Assembly: GCF_040712315.1 (NCBI RefSeq) | Contig: NC_134020.1 | Span: 6,429,362 to 6,493,361 of the forward strand | Length of the DNA: 64,000 nt | Source of the DNA: Castanea sativa | Taxonomy: Eukaryota > Streptophyta > Magnoliopsida > Fagales > Fagaceae | Direction: 5' to 3' | Shown: positions 45,380 to 56,924 of the stretch, in pieces | Position numbering within the stretch: the stretch's first letter is position 1 | How the letters are laid out: each line of letters begins with the position of its first letter | The notes under the pieces: model-generated | Told to the model about the DNA's origin: nothing | Database searches by the model: none | Seen by the model: the letters and a program-made list of their open reading frames with translations, nothing else | Made by a program: the position numbers and the translations under genes

Positions 45380-46180
45380 CATAGTCTCGAATTGAAGTTG
45401 CCATAAATTTTTGTTCTCTAACTATTTTTTTTATTGAATCACATTAAATAAGATATAATTTTGGACATGGTGCTTAAGGAGCTGAAGTACATATATATGT
45501 TTCAATTCAGCATTATCATAATTTCCTATGCATGATGCATTGATGGAAGATGGCTTATGATATGATCATAGTCTCCATTGAAATGCTAATATGTTACATT
45601 GGCTTTTATCTCAAATGTGCTACAACATGAGATGCAAGAGTTAGTACTAGACTTAGACTTTGTATTAATTCTAAATGAGATGTTTGGTATGAAATATCGT
45701 GCTACTAGACGATATTTAATATAAGTCATATTGAGTGCCAAGAAAAACTTAAGTAGTTCCAATTCTATATCATTTTATGAAAATATTTTCATTTTAAAAT
45801 GAATTGGAATTCTTGGATGTAGAGATTAAATGTTAATCTCATATGGATATGATCCATAAGTCCATGTTAGAATCATTTGACCAATTCAGATTGTTTTGAA
45901 AATAAATTTCTTTTATATTATCTGAATTGATGAGTGAGTTCTACATAACGGAAGACATCCTAAAAGCCAAGGCTAGGATCAATATGATTTAATCAAATTC
46001 TTAGCCTAGACCAAAAGGAAAAGGTGGTAAGAAGAGGAATTAAAATACCAAACAGTTGGGCAAGCTATTTGCCCTAGTAGTTGCCAAAAGGAAATTAGAC
46101 TCAAAAGTATGACCAAAAGGAAAGTGTTTCCGTTTTGGTAAAGCTAAGTTTTGTCCATAATTGTTTTCTAGATGGAGATT
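45380..46180 (+). pseudogene. Copia C gag remnant
   Basis: Only traces of Gag remain: a stretch corresponding to L-D-I-V-L near 45460, N-E-M-F-G/M-F-G-like near 45680 and the basic region at about 46020. The zinc knuckle has degenerated to C-F-R-F-G (46125). The start codon and most frames are lost. Confidence 0.75.
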
Positions 46181-46189
46181 TACATGTTT

Positions 46190-48340
46190 TACTTTTTAAA
46201 GAAAAAGTTTTCATCCTTTGGTATTGTATGTTTTTGGCACTTATGTCTAGATCTTATTAATCTAAATGATATTCAAGATTGGTGAAAGATGGGCTTTTAG
46301 AACCATTATTTGTTAAATTTTCAATCTATGAATTCTATTTAGAGGATAATATGATCTAGGGTTCCTTTATTGTAAAGGAATATAATATCAATGACTTCTT
46401 TAAGTCAGTGCATACATAAAGGAGGAGTAAGACTCTTTTAGAAATAGTAAAGTACATGATAAGTATTTCCATTTCCTTATTTCTTTTGGAGATATACTCT
46501 ATGTATTACTATATATTTTCTAAAATTGATTTCAAAAGTTTGTTCCTAAGACATTTGTCAAATTGTGGATTAGGTAAAAACCTAGTATATGATACTTCCA
46601 CTTTTGGGGATGTCCAGCACTTGTGCTAGAAAGGAAGTCTAACAAAATGAAATCAAAAGGTAGAAAAATGTGTGTTTATGTTGGGTATCCAAAAGGAATT
46701 TCAAAAGATTGTTTTGGTAGTCATAAAGAAGATAAGATGTTTGCAAAGTACAAATACAAAGTTCTTGATGATGACTATGTGAATAATCTTAAAGCTATGC
46801 ATAGAATTGTTCTAGAAGAAAAATGTCAGAATTTGTTGTAAGACAACTATGAAATATATTTAGAAATGAGATGGTTGTATTAGATACATCACAAGGAATT
46901 ATTCTAGATATATAGCTAATACACCGATACAATATCGTAGTGGGAGGATTATCAATTATCAAATAAATTCATACTTTTGGAATAAACTTTTGAAGTCATT
47001 CCACAAGGATATGAATTTGATCCTCGGTCCTACGTTGAGGCAATAGATGATATAAATATGGATTATTGGATAAAGGTTATGTAAATAGAATTAGATTCTA
47101 TTTAAAGTCTAGAACTTGTAGAGGAGCCTAATGGCATTAAGCCTATTGTTCTCAAATAGGTCTACAAGAAAAATTGAGATTGATAGATTTGAAGGTGCAA
47201 ACCTTCAAAGTCAAGACTAATGGTGAAAATATTTATTCAGAACGAAATGGTTCGACTATGAAAAGATTTTTTCACCAACAGTCAAGTTTGACTTTATCTA
47301 GATTCTCTTATCCATTATATTTCATTTGGATGAAATATGACAATGGATATCAAGAAAGCTTCTTTTAGTAGCAATCTTGAGGAAGACATCTATATGATGT
47401 AACTAGACTTGTACATAGCAAAGAAACCGTAGTATTTAGATTGCAAGTTGCTTAAATTCCATTTAAGGATTAAAGCAAGCATCTAAATCATAAAATATTA
47501 TCTTTGATCAAGAAATCAAATTGTTTGATTTTGATCAAATATTAAAAGGCCTTATGTGTGTATAGCTATATAGAATAATAAATTTCTTAATGTATGTTGA
47601 TGACATTCTAATCATTTAGAATGATGTTGATTTATTGTCATCAATGTGTTTTTGGTTGTCTAGTCCTGTTTGATATAAAGTACTTAGGAAAGACTGGTCA
47701 CATCCTAAGAATTAAACTTTGTTATAATTCAGAAATTAGGATGTTGAGTCTATCTCAAACTGCTTAAATAGATTAGATTCTAGCCAAGTATAGCATATAA
47801 TACTTCAAGAAAGGATTCTTTCCTTTTAAGTTTGAAGTTCCTTTATATAGGATTGTGGTCCTAAGACATATAAAAGGAATAGCATATTAAGACGGTCCCT
47901 TATATCAAATAGATAGGAAGTCTTTATACTATGCTACATGCTAGGCTAAATATCTATTTTACGGTGGGCATAGTAAGCAAATATCAATTGAATCAAAGAT
48001 CATTTAATTAAGTGGGAGTAAAGCATATATTCAAATATCTTATGGGAATAAGGTGTTATATGCTTGTCCACAGAAGTGAAATTTTGATCATTACTGGATG
48101 TGCAAATACTGATTTGTAGTTTGATCGTGATTCATGAAGTTGGACTTCAAGATATGTGTTCACTCTAGGTGGTGAAGATACACATTAAGTGTAAATGATA
48201 TCTTCTCATTAGAGAGATATGAGTACATGAGAAATAGTAGTAGTAGAAAAGATAATTTATGCAATAAATTTGACTGTAACTTGTTTCCAAGCCTTGTCTT
48301 AGAGTGATTATGAATTACTCTAAAGGGAAATAAGTGTCAG
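46190..48340 (+). pseudogene. Copia C integrase, RT and RNase H remnant
   Basis: The best piece is 46623-46841, the end of integrase, with the W-G-C-P-A stretch just upstream and V-Y-V-G-Y-P-K-G. RT traces include the fingers region (47150-47230), Y-V-D-D (47596-47607) and T-R-like words near 47935. RNase H traces lie at 48060-48200. Stops occur in every stretch. It cannot encode enzymes. Confidence 0.82.
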
Positions 48341-48362
48341 ATATATGATAAATTGTCTTTGA

Positions 48363-48377
48363 GGGCAAGTGGGAGAT
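48363..48377 (+). other. Polypurine tract of copia C
   Basis: GGGCAAGTGGGAGAT immediately before the 3' LTR, identical in kind to those of B and D. Confidence 0.88.
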
Positions 48378-49756
48378 TGTTGGGGTTTATGCCCTAAAAC
48401 CCAATTTATTGGCATGTATTTAATAATTAAATTGTTTAATTATATGAGACTATCTATAAATGAACTAAGACATTATCATAGTCCATGAGATGCATTGTAT
48501 GTGATTTATGTGAAAAGTCACAGAAGATATAAATCACAAGTTCTTTGTAAACTCACAAGTTTAGTTCGTAGTCGGTGATGAAATTGGTCGTTTCATCTGC
48601 GAAGACTATAACATATCAACTAAGTGATTTGTCTTGATCATAGAAGTGGAGACTTCTAGTTGGTATGTTGATATGTTTTAAGAGTTAAGACATATTGAAC
48701 TGGACCGCTGTGAGATTTATTATTCTCCTAACGACTGTCAAATGAATAATAAATCTCACGACTTCTATTTACATCAACTCTAAATCCTGAGAGAATAATG
48801 GACCTGATCATGAGATGTAAGTTGCTTTGATATATCAGGAGTGAGATCTATTAGTTACGGTCAAAACCTCAGTATGTTGGGCATCCGCATTTAGTGTTGA
48901 TAGAACATATATTCTCAAGATGGAATTCATAATCTCTTAATGGAGATACAAAATATTCCCTTGAGATAAGTTTAATGAATTTAGTTATTCAGAGTGTTGG
49001 GCTCAACCACTTTAGTAAGGAGTTACTAAAGTATATATTTATGAAATTGGATTTCATAAATATATGACGAATAACATAAAGGATTAAACCGGGTACTCAA
49101 GGATTAAGATGTAGTAATCTTAAAAGTGGCAGTCTATATTCATGACTTTGGATTACTACGAATATTTTAATGAAGGGGTTGTATGCATGATAAAGTCTTG
49201 GGATATAATTTATTAATAAGGCCTAGAGTGCAATTATATTTATATAGTGGTATTAAATATAATTAATGGTAACTTTGGGCTTGTCAAGAGTTGACGGAAA
49301 AGCCCAAGGCCCATTGGAGTTAGTGTCTTATTGGTCCCTTTTGGTCCCACTCCAAGCCACACACTAAAGCCCAATTGGAAAGGCCCAATAGGCCAGCCCA
49401 ATTAGATAATCAGTTAGTTATAAAGGGAGAAACATACAAAATTTTAATTAGTGAGAAAGAAAAAATAAGAAACGGTGTGTGTGAGAGAGTGTGAGACACA
49501 CTTTCATTCTCCCTTTGAAGAACTGATTGAGAGACCACACATCTTGGGCGTAAAGTGGAATTGGAGTGAAGATTAAAAGTGTTCTCAAGTTCTTCTAATC
49601 TTTGTTTTGAATTTCTCCACACCAAGGTACACTATCTTGTTCTTAAATTCTGAAATTTACATTGTGCACGTTATCAATCATGAATGAAATAGATCTTTGT
49701 TCGTTGCTTCCGCTATGTGTTTTGTATGAGATACAAAACCAGAATTTTTTCCTTCA
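48378..49756 (+). repeat. 3' LTR of copia C (1379 bp)
   Basis: Same length as the 5' copy. Differences seen are G to T in GGGCG/GGTCG, T to G in CTATT/CTAGT and G to A in GTAGG/GTAAG. Others are G to A in GATGG/GATAG, C to T in GAATC/GAATT, two in GGCCTA/GGCTCA, and C to T in GAGCT/GAGTT. Confidence 0.96.
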
Positions 49757-49761
49757 ATTTG

Positions 49762-50611
49762 TCCATAAAATTTCACATAACATAGCTCACATCATAGTCT
49801 CGCGTAGCCTCAGATCTACCTAGCCTAGGGATCTAAGTCTAGTAGACACACCTATTTCTAAGCTCAGGGAGCCTCCTAATTGATTTGAATACCCCATAGT
49901 CTCTCTCCAATTGCTTGGTCTTACAACAGAAGCAGAGGTTCGGAACAAACAACAACTTGGCTAGTTTCTAAAATCAGGATCACAAGTTAGCTCCATCTTT
50001 CATTTTCTGTGCTTTTCCAACATGTTGCAAGACCACAACTCCATATCTCTCAACCGACCTCCCGACTTTGTTTATATCTTTCAACAAGTTTCGTTGGTTA
50101 AGGGAAGAAAGGTGTTAGGGCATCCTACAAATTTTCTCCCATCCAACACTCACAACAATCTCCAAGGTCCCAGCTCATTAGAAATCAGCCTCTGGTGTCG
50201 ATCAATTAAGAATGTGTTTCCACCAAAGCCATATTCCATGTCTCCACCCGCTCAGGAAACAAAGGTCATCGTTGCTGGTACTTCAAAATACATTTTTCTA
50301 GAATTACTCCAACTTAAAATCATCTTGAAGAATTTCAAAAAATATACTTTTGAAATTACTTCAACTTAATGTCCGTTGACATGGTCCCATCACATAGGCA
50401 CATTCGACGACTTGCCACCGGACCTCATTCAGCATGCAGTTAGTCCCGTATTCCAAAATATACTCCCTAGAAACATCTACACCGAAAATTCCCTGATGTA
50501 CAAAGCCAGCTCCATGGTGTAGTATGTTTCACACAATCACCATCTCCGCTTCATCGTTATCGTCTTCTTTTCACAATCACCACCAGCAGGCACAAAATCC
50601 ATATGCTTCTG
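49762..50611. other. Interior of E, no supported gene
   Basis: Resumes the sequence interrupted by copia C. A plus-strand frame (50022-50369, 115 residues) shows no known domain. Composition is ordinary, and I cannot say what it does. Confidence 0.4.
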
Positions 50612-51109
50612 AAAGCAACCTACACTTCATGACCAGGTCCATTATTCTCTTAGGATTAAGAGTTCATGTAAATAGAAGTCGTGAGATTTATTATTCATAT
50701 GACAGTCGTTAGGATAATAATAAATCTCACAACGGTTCTATTCAATATGTTTTAACTCTTAAAACATATCAACACATCAACTGGAAGTCTCCACTTCTAT
50801 GATCAAGACAAATCATTTTGGTTGGTATGTTATAGTCTTTGCAGATGAAATGCCCAATTTGTTCACCAACTACGAACTATAATTCTAAGTTTACAAAGAA
50901 CTTGTGATTTATATCTTCTGTGACTTTTCACATAAATCACATACTATGCATCTCATGGACTATATGATAATGTCTGAATATTCATGTTACCATTATTTTA
51001 GATAATAATAAAACAATTTTATCAATCACAATATTAAGTCATACATCATGTCATACATAACATCATACATAGCATTATACAATAGGATTTAAGGGTACTA
51101 ATCCTAACA
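50612..51109 (-). repeat. Partial LTR of the copia A/B family
   Basis: On the minus strand it starts TGTTAGGATTAG at 51109 and follows the A LTR for about 500 bp to AGGTTGCTTTC at 50612, then stops. The rest of the LTR is deleted. No second copy or target duplication could be found. Confidence 0.88.
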
Positions 51110-51314
51110 CATTCAACTACTTGCTGACTACGTTTCGGTCTTATCAAAACCCTTCATATGGGTGAGTCTACTATTTTGAAATTACTTCATCCTGTTGAAA
51201 GCTTCACCACCTTCAACTACTTCACTTGAAGAGTCAAGTGTAAATATCCGTTTTCGAAACTCATTCCTGCACCACACTTCGAAATTGTGTGCGTGAATGA
51301 GTCTTAAGGGGCAT
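51110..51314 (+). other. End of E interior and polypurine tract
   Basis: Unique sequence ending in GTCTTAAGGGGCATT just before the 3' LTR. AAGGGG is the likely remains of the polypurine tract. Confidence 0.5.
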
Positions 51315-53282
51315 TTGTAGAGAAGGAAAATTCCCGACCTATCACAAGTTGACATATCATGCTACCAAGTCCACAAAGTATGGCTAATTACCAAGCATCA
51401 TGTACTATTACTAGGCATTTGTAGAGAGGGAAAACTCCTGACCTATCACAAGTTGACATATCATGCTACCAAGTCCACAAAGTATGGCTAATTACAAAGC
51501 ATCATGTATTGTTACTAGAAATTTTCCAAGTTTCATTAAGGTAAAAGCATGAAAAGCATGTAAAATGCTAATCACACATAGGCATGTGTGATAAGCCAAG
51601 AATGTATTGGCCCTTTATGGTGAATTAATGAATTAATTAGCCAAGTTAATTAATTAAGTCAATTAACATGCATATGTGTGGTAGCACAAACAAATCACCA
51701 AGTTAAATGCAGCGGAAAATAAATTTAATAGGGTGATTTGTTTACGAATAGGGAAAACCGCCAAGAAAAAAACCCCACCGGGTTAATTTATGGTCACCAC
51801 TCCCGAGAATCCAATACAGGTAAAGGAATCCTAGTACCTTATACCAACTTACAGTTGAACCCTTATCCCAATACACGATTGGAATTGTTCTATAGTGACA
51901 ATCTCTCATTTTCAATGCACGGCTCCTAGTACACGACTAACCAATCGATGCACAGATCCAAGTACGTGACTAACACACCAACTTGAGAAGGATGTTGGCT
52001 GCAAAGTTCTTCAGTTCATCCACACAATGACGATCAAGAAGCTCCTTGATTACAAAACCCTACGGTGTACAAATGCAGCAGCTTCTTCAAGAGAAAGATG
52101 AACTAGGGCAAATTGTCTGTGGTCACAAGATGCTTGCATAAAACCTTTTCATCGAGTGAGATGGCCCTTAAAATAATCCTTATATATGTTTAGGGTTGTG
52201 AGAAAAGAAACCCTAAACACATATATATGGATATGTGTGAAATCAGATCTGAAAAACTAATTTTTGTAATTCTCAATAGATACAGCTGTCGAGCTTATCT
52301 ATCGAGATTCGCATTTTAAATCTCGATAGATACATCTGTTGAGATATTTGTCAAGCTTTAAAATACAACACTTCTTCACTTGATTCTTGGAAAGATTTGT
52401 AAGGCTTCAATACTTGAACTTGAACTCTTGTTCCTTAAAGTATTAAACACATCCTAGATTTTCCCAATTACAAGTGAAGTGCGTTTTGTCAAAGGATTAG
52501 CCAATTCTAAATGACATATGTTCTTAACATGATTCATATATGTCGTAACAATGTGTAAGCAATGACATAAGCAGTCTAGCACATGTAAGTGATGACGTAA
52601 GCAATCCAGCGCGTGTAAGCGATGACATAAGCGGACCAATCAAGCTGTGACATGTGTCACCAATCAGACTCCACCACGTGTCACTCACCTACCCCCAAAC
52701 TTCTATAAATAAAAGCCTTCCTAAGGCATTAGGAGGACCTGGGGGACATCTTGAGTTCAGAAGTCCAGAAGTTTTGCCAGAATTAAGCCCTGAAGCCTCC
52801 AAGAACTTCAAGAATTTCAACTTCGAATACAAAGAACATTTGAAGAAGAATCATCCAAATCATATTCCTAGATCTCAAAGTTCACTGGAATCAAGCTTAA
52901 AAGCCTCCAGAAACCTCAACAAATCATAAATCACTGAAGCTCTACAGATTCAAGCCCCTAAAGCCGCGAAGAACTTCCACCACAAACCTTCGAACACGAA
53001 GAACAAAGAATTTCTAGCAAGCACATAGCCAGAGATTCATTGTAATTTTGTTTCAAGGGTCTTCGATCCATCCTTCAACCAAATTGAAGGATATTTGGTG
53101 TTCAAGTCAAAATCAAATTACCACAATTCCAATCATCAAATCTTTCATAGAGATCGAATTAGAGGATCACTCTTTTGTAATCACAGAGAATTGTACCACA
53201 CATTCATCAATACAAATTTGCATTTGTGAAACTATTTTTACTTGTTTGATTTATTTCAAACCAAGAAATTTAGTTGTCCACA
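51315..53282 (+). repeat. 3' LTR of E with nested solo LTR and start duplication
   Basis: Starts TGTAGAGAAGG and ends TTGTCCACA. The first 106 bp are tandemly repeated, with the second LTR-like start TGTAGAGAGGG at 51421. A 962-bp solo LTR sits at 51589-52550. TATAAATA lies at 52704-52711 and a G-box CACGTG at about 52676. Confidence 0.9.
51589..52550 (-). repeat. Solo LTR (962 bp) in the 3' LTR of E
   Basis: Minus-strand copy of the family at 16521-17550. On the plus strand it starts TGATAAGCC and ends GTCGTAACA. Perfect 5-bp duplications ATGTG flank it (51584-51588 and 52551-52555). The 5' LTR of E at 31676 shows the uninterrupted site. Confidence 0.96.
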
Positions 53283-54884
53283 CAGTGCTTTCACCGCTAT
53301 CTCGGAGTCACCTTCTACAATTGCTTGATCTACACCAACTTCCAAGCAAAACTTGAGAGCTCAAACTGCAGCCATCGCTTCAATCTTTGTTGCCTGGTAT
53401 GCTTGGGGAAATTGTTGGGCTAAAGCAGTAATCACTAGCCCCTGATTATTGCGAATGATAACACCAATTCCAGATTTGTTTACCTTAATGAATACAACAC
53501 CATCATAGTTTATTTTGAAAGAATCTGAGGGGGGAGGTGACCAAGTAACAGTGGAATGTTGTTGTCATGGTCTTAGTGAAGGTAAGATGATTGCCTTGTA
53601 TTCCTCCTGACAATCTTTTGATACCTGAGCGAGTTGATCTATGGGGTAGCAAGTTTGATGCATCCTTATCTGATTTCTCTGATTCTAAACGGACCAAACT
53701 ATTATGGCAAAAATTCTGGAGTTTTATTGTGCTTTATCACCCATGCTGTGAGAGTTTTAAAATCCTGAAACTGAGCTCGATGCCAAAAATCCCAAACCCT
53801 GAATCCACCCACACTACATCCAGCTCAGGGTAGGACCACAAGGCATGCAGAGTCTTTTGGAGCTGCTGAACTCCAGTCACACGTGGGGTCTGTGTTGATG
53901 GTGCGTCGGACCAGATTCTTCTTTGTTGGTAGAGAGTTTTTGCAGGCCTTTCATATGTTTTTTACTTTGTTTGGAGTCTCTAATGCCTAAATCCCCTTCC
54001 ATAATTCCTTTTCATGTCCTGAGCTCTCATTTTGGTTATCCAGCACTGATTCCTCTAGAAATCTATACCCTGACTTACAAGCATATTACCCATCCTGTGA
54101 CACGGGCCAAAAGATAGAGTCCTCTGTAGCCACATGGGCGCAAGGAATTCTTTTGATTACTTCAGCTTCTCCTAGGGAACAAAAATCCCATCAACCATAT
54201 CGCAATTCCACTGCCTAGTCTTGGCATCCATCAGGTAGTCTACTGTGGCTTCCTCCATGGACTCCACTATAGGAAAGGCAATAAAAGTAGGGTGTTTGAT
54301 TGGTAAACAATGATTTTGCCAAATCTTAATAGATTTTCCATCTCCAACATGCCAACAAGATCCTTTTTGTATGGCATCCCTTTCTTGTGGAATGCTTTTC
54401 CAAGCATAGGGGCTGAAGCCAAGTCTTTTGCCTCCATGATAGAGCAATGAGGAAAAAATCTTGCTTTAAAAACTCGGCAGAAAAGGGTGTCCCTATCATG
54501 CAACAGCCTTCATGCTTGTTTGGCCAACAACAAATCATTGAAAAGAGTCAAGTCTCTAAGCCCCATTCCATAAACTGATTTGGAATTCGTCATCTCCTCC
54601 CAACGTAACCAATTTATTTTCCTCCTTTCACCTAAATGCCCCCACCAAAACTTTTTGATTAAGGGTTCAATTTCATGGAAAATACCTATTGAAAATTTGA
54701 AGCATCCTATGGCATAAGTAGGAATAGCTTGAACCACTGCATTCATTAGAACCTCTCTCCCACCATTACAATTTTTTTTCCAAACACACTCTTTGATATA
54801 ATTGAAGTTGGCCTTCCTACCTCTCCCTACAAGTGATGGGAGACCTAGGTACCTCTCATAGAACTTGATTTCTTGGACCCCCAT
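53283..54884 (-). pseudogene. LINE F, RT end, zinc region and RNase H start
   Basis: On the minus strand, from the right: the RT end at 54884-54510 (Y-L-G-L-P-S-L-V-G-R, then F-W-W-G-H) and zf-RVT-like pieces at 54500-54170 (D-G-K-S-I-K-I-W). A degraded segment follows, then the RNase H start at 53570-53283 with F-K-I-N-Y-D-G-V, I-I-R-N-N-Q-G-L and V-E-G-D-S-E-I-A. This is the end of a plant LINE ORF2. It continues in frame at 31510 beyond element E. The RT part is cut at 54885 by element G. Several stops are present. Confidence 0.87.
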
Positions 54885-56920
54885 TGTGAGAGACCGAACT
54901 AGCTCTCAAAAAAGAGATAGGCATAGACGCCTCTCTTTTCAGGATTATGTGGAGTTGCCACTTATTTTTTGTTACAAAAAAGAAAAAGAAAAAACTATGT
55001 AAAATACATAACTGAATAATTCCAAGCTTCATTGATAGAATAAAAGAATAAAATATGATAGAAAGAATTATACAAAGATTTGTTTCCTAGTTACAATCTA
55101 GTAAAAAGTTACAAGGCTTCGTTTCCTAGTTACAATCTATCAAAAGAAAATAAGACACTATCTTTACGAACCTAAGATCTAAAATTCGGGGGCTAGGTTA
55201 TAGAATGGGAACGTGTCAGACACCCAATTTGCTCGGACAAAATCTAGTCTTCTAGACTCAAAGATGATCATTTTAGTATCCTTGTATAATATTATTTAAA
55301 TGTAACAAATTCCATGTTAAATTTTAGAACCAAGGTTAATCCACTATTTAAGAGTCCTAGATCTGCAATTTTATTTTATTTTTTAAAAAAAAGAACAAAA
55401 ACTTTTGATGGGATTGCTTGGTGAACAACCTAGATCTACGTTTTTATGATGAAAAGAATGAATTTTTTAATAAAAAAATCAGATCTAGTTTTCATATTTA
55501 TAAATGGAAAGAAAACATCTTTTTTTTTTAGAGTGTAAGTTTTTATGAAAAATACAGATTTGGTTTTGTTAAAAAAATTCAGATTTGTAATTTAATGAAA
55601 AATACTGAATTGGTTTTGGTTAAAGAAAAAAAAAATATTAGATCTTTATTTTAATGAAAAATACAGATCTGGTTTTGGTAAAGAAAAAAAATTAAGATCT
55701 GGTTTTGTTAAGAAAAAATTCAAATATTTATTTCAATGAAAAATACAAATTTGATTTTATTGGAAAGGAAGAGAATAAAGCTTTCATAATAAATTTCTTA
55801 CAGATCTAAAAACCTTAAAATGAAATCAAACCCTAGATATATGCATATTAATCAATTGATGTATTAAAACCTAAACTAAGCATGTGAATTTGAAAGAAAG
55901 GATAGAGAGAGAGAGAGAGAGAGAGTATGCAAAAACAATTTAAGAACATGATTAGGTGAATAATGAAAGAAACAAAACACACATTCATAAGAAAAAATCA
56001 AAAGAAATAAGAACCATGGTTTTAAAAACCGGTACAGTGAAAAAACCGGAAAAGGGACTGGTTACCGATTTTCTGGTCGGACCGGGGTCCGACTAGTGGT
56101 CAAACTGGTGACGTCATAAATAATTTAATAAATAAATAAATAATTATAAAAAATAAAATAAATAAGAATATAGGTTTAGCTACTGATATTTACTAAAAAA
56201 AATATAAAATTTTAGAAGTATTTTCATGTTAAATTTAACTCAAATTAAAAGAAAAATAAATTATCACTTTTTTAGAGGAAGAAAAAGAAGCTAACCTAAA
56301 CAAAATACCAAAAAGAAAAAGTTTTTGGTTTTAAAGTTTTATAATCGTATATAATTTTCAGTATTTTTAACAAATACATTATTTAATTTAAAAAATATGT
56401 ATCTATGTTAATATAATTTCACATCTAAATATTTCTTCTAAAAAAATTGTATTTATTATAAAAATATTTTATGCTTGTCTTGAATATTGCAATAACCTTA
56501 CCGGTGTACGAAGCGCAAATAATTCTTTTCCTTTGATTGACCACTCAAACCCATGTAAGCCATATCACAAACGTATTTCTCATCAAAAAAAAAAAAGGGT
56601 TGTCTGCCTCTCCCACCTAACCATCAACGTGGCCAAAGGACATCAAAGTATCCAACCACATTTAAAAAAGATAGTCCTCTCCTGAGTCTCCTCTCCTTAT
56701 CTAAAAAGTCCAAAAAAATTGCTCAAATCTCTCTCTCACACTCTAAACTGTTTCTCTATTTCCTTTTTTTTTTTCCTTTCTTTTTTTTCTTTCGTACGTT
56801 CTCTGGTTCTTCAACCTCTCCCCTTTTGTTTTTCCTCTCTTCCTCTAGCCAATCCAAATCTTCCATAGAAGCTCACCCTCTCCTTTTTGTTTTTTTCCCT
56901 CTCTTCCTTTACTCGCTGCC
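54885..56920 (-). repeat. 3' LTR and downstream region of G, right edge uncertain
   Basis: The end next to LINE F has GAGTTGCCACTTATT and GTGTCAGACACCC (minus: GGGTGTCTGACAC), like the end region of the K LTR (about 61890-62070). The rest is AT-rich. It has degenerate repeats of a phrase with CAGAT(C/T)TGGTTTTG at 55555-55760 and a (GA)n run at 55904-55925. A CCGG-rich block sits at 56020-56120, and a T/C-rich stretch at 56740-56920 is purine-rich on the element's coding strand. I could not place the LTR start. Confidence 0.55.
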
Positions 56921-56924
56921 CATT

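Larger units (their letters stand above)
41647..49756 (+). mobile_element. Full-length young copia C with dead coding region
   Basis: Two LTRs of exactly 1379 bp (41647-43025 and 48378-49756) are flanked by perfect ATTTG duplications (41642-41646 and 49757-49761). I count about eight differences between the LTRs. PBS, leader structures and polypurine tract are intact. The coding part (about 45380-48340) is ruined by many stops. It has the same family layout as A and B but a longer leader (about 2.3 kb). Confidence 0.97.

Noticed and set aside
50022..50369. 115-residue plus-strand frame as a gene
   Set aside because: No recognisable motif, and it lies in the decayed interior of E.
52454..52639. 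His/Leu/Cys-rich 61-residue minus-strand frame
   Set aside because: It crosses the solo LTR junction and the 30-bp promoter repeats, so it cannot be an ancestral gene.
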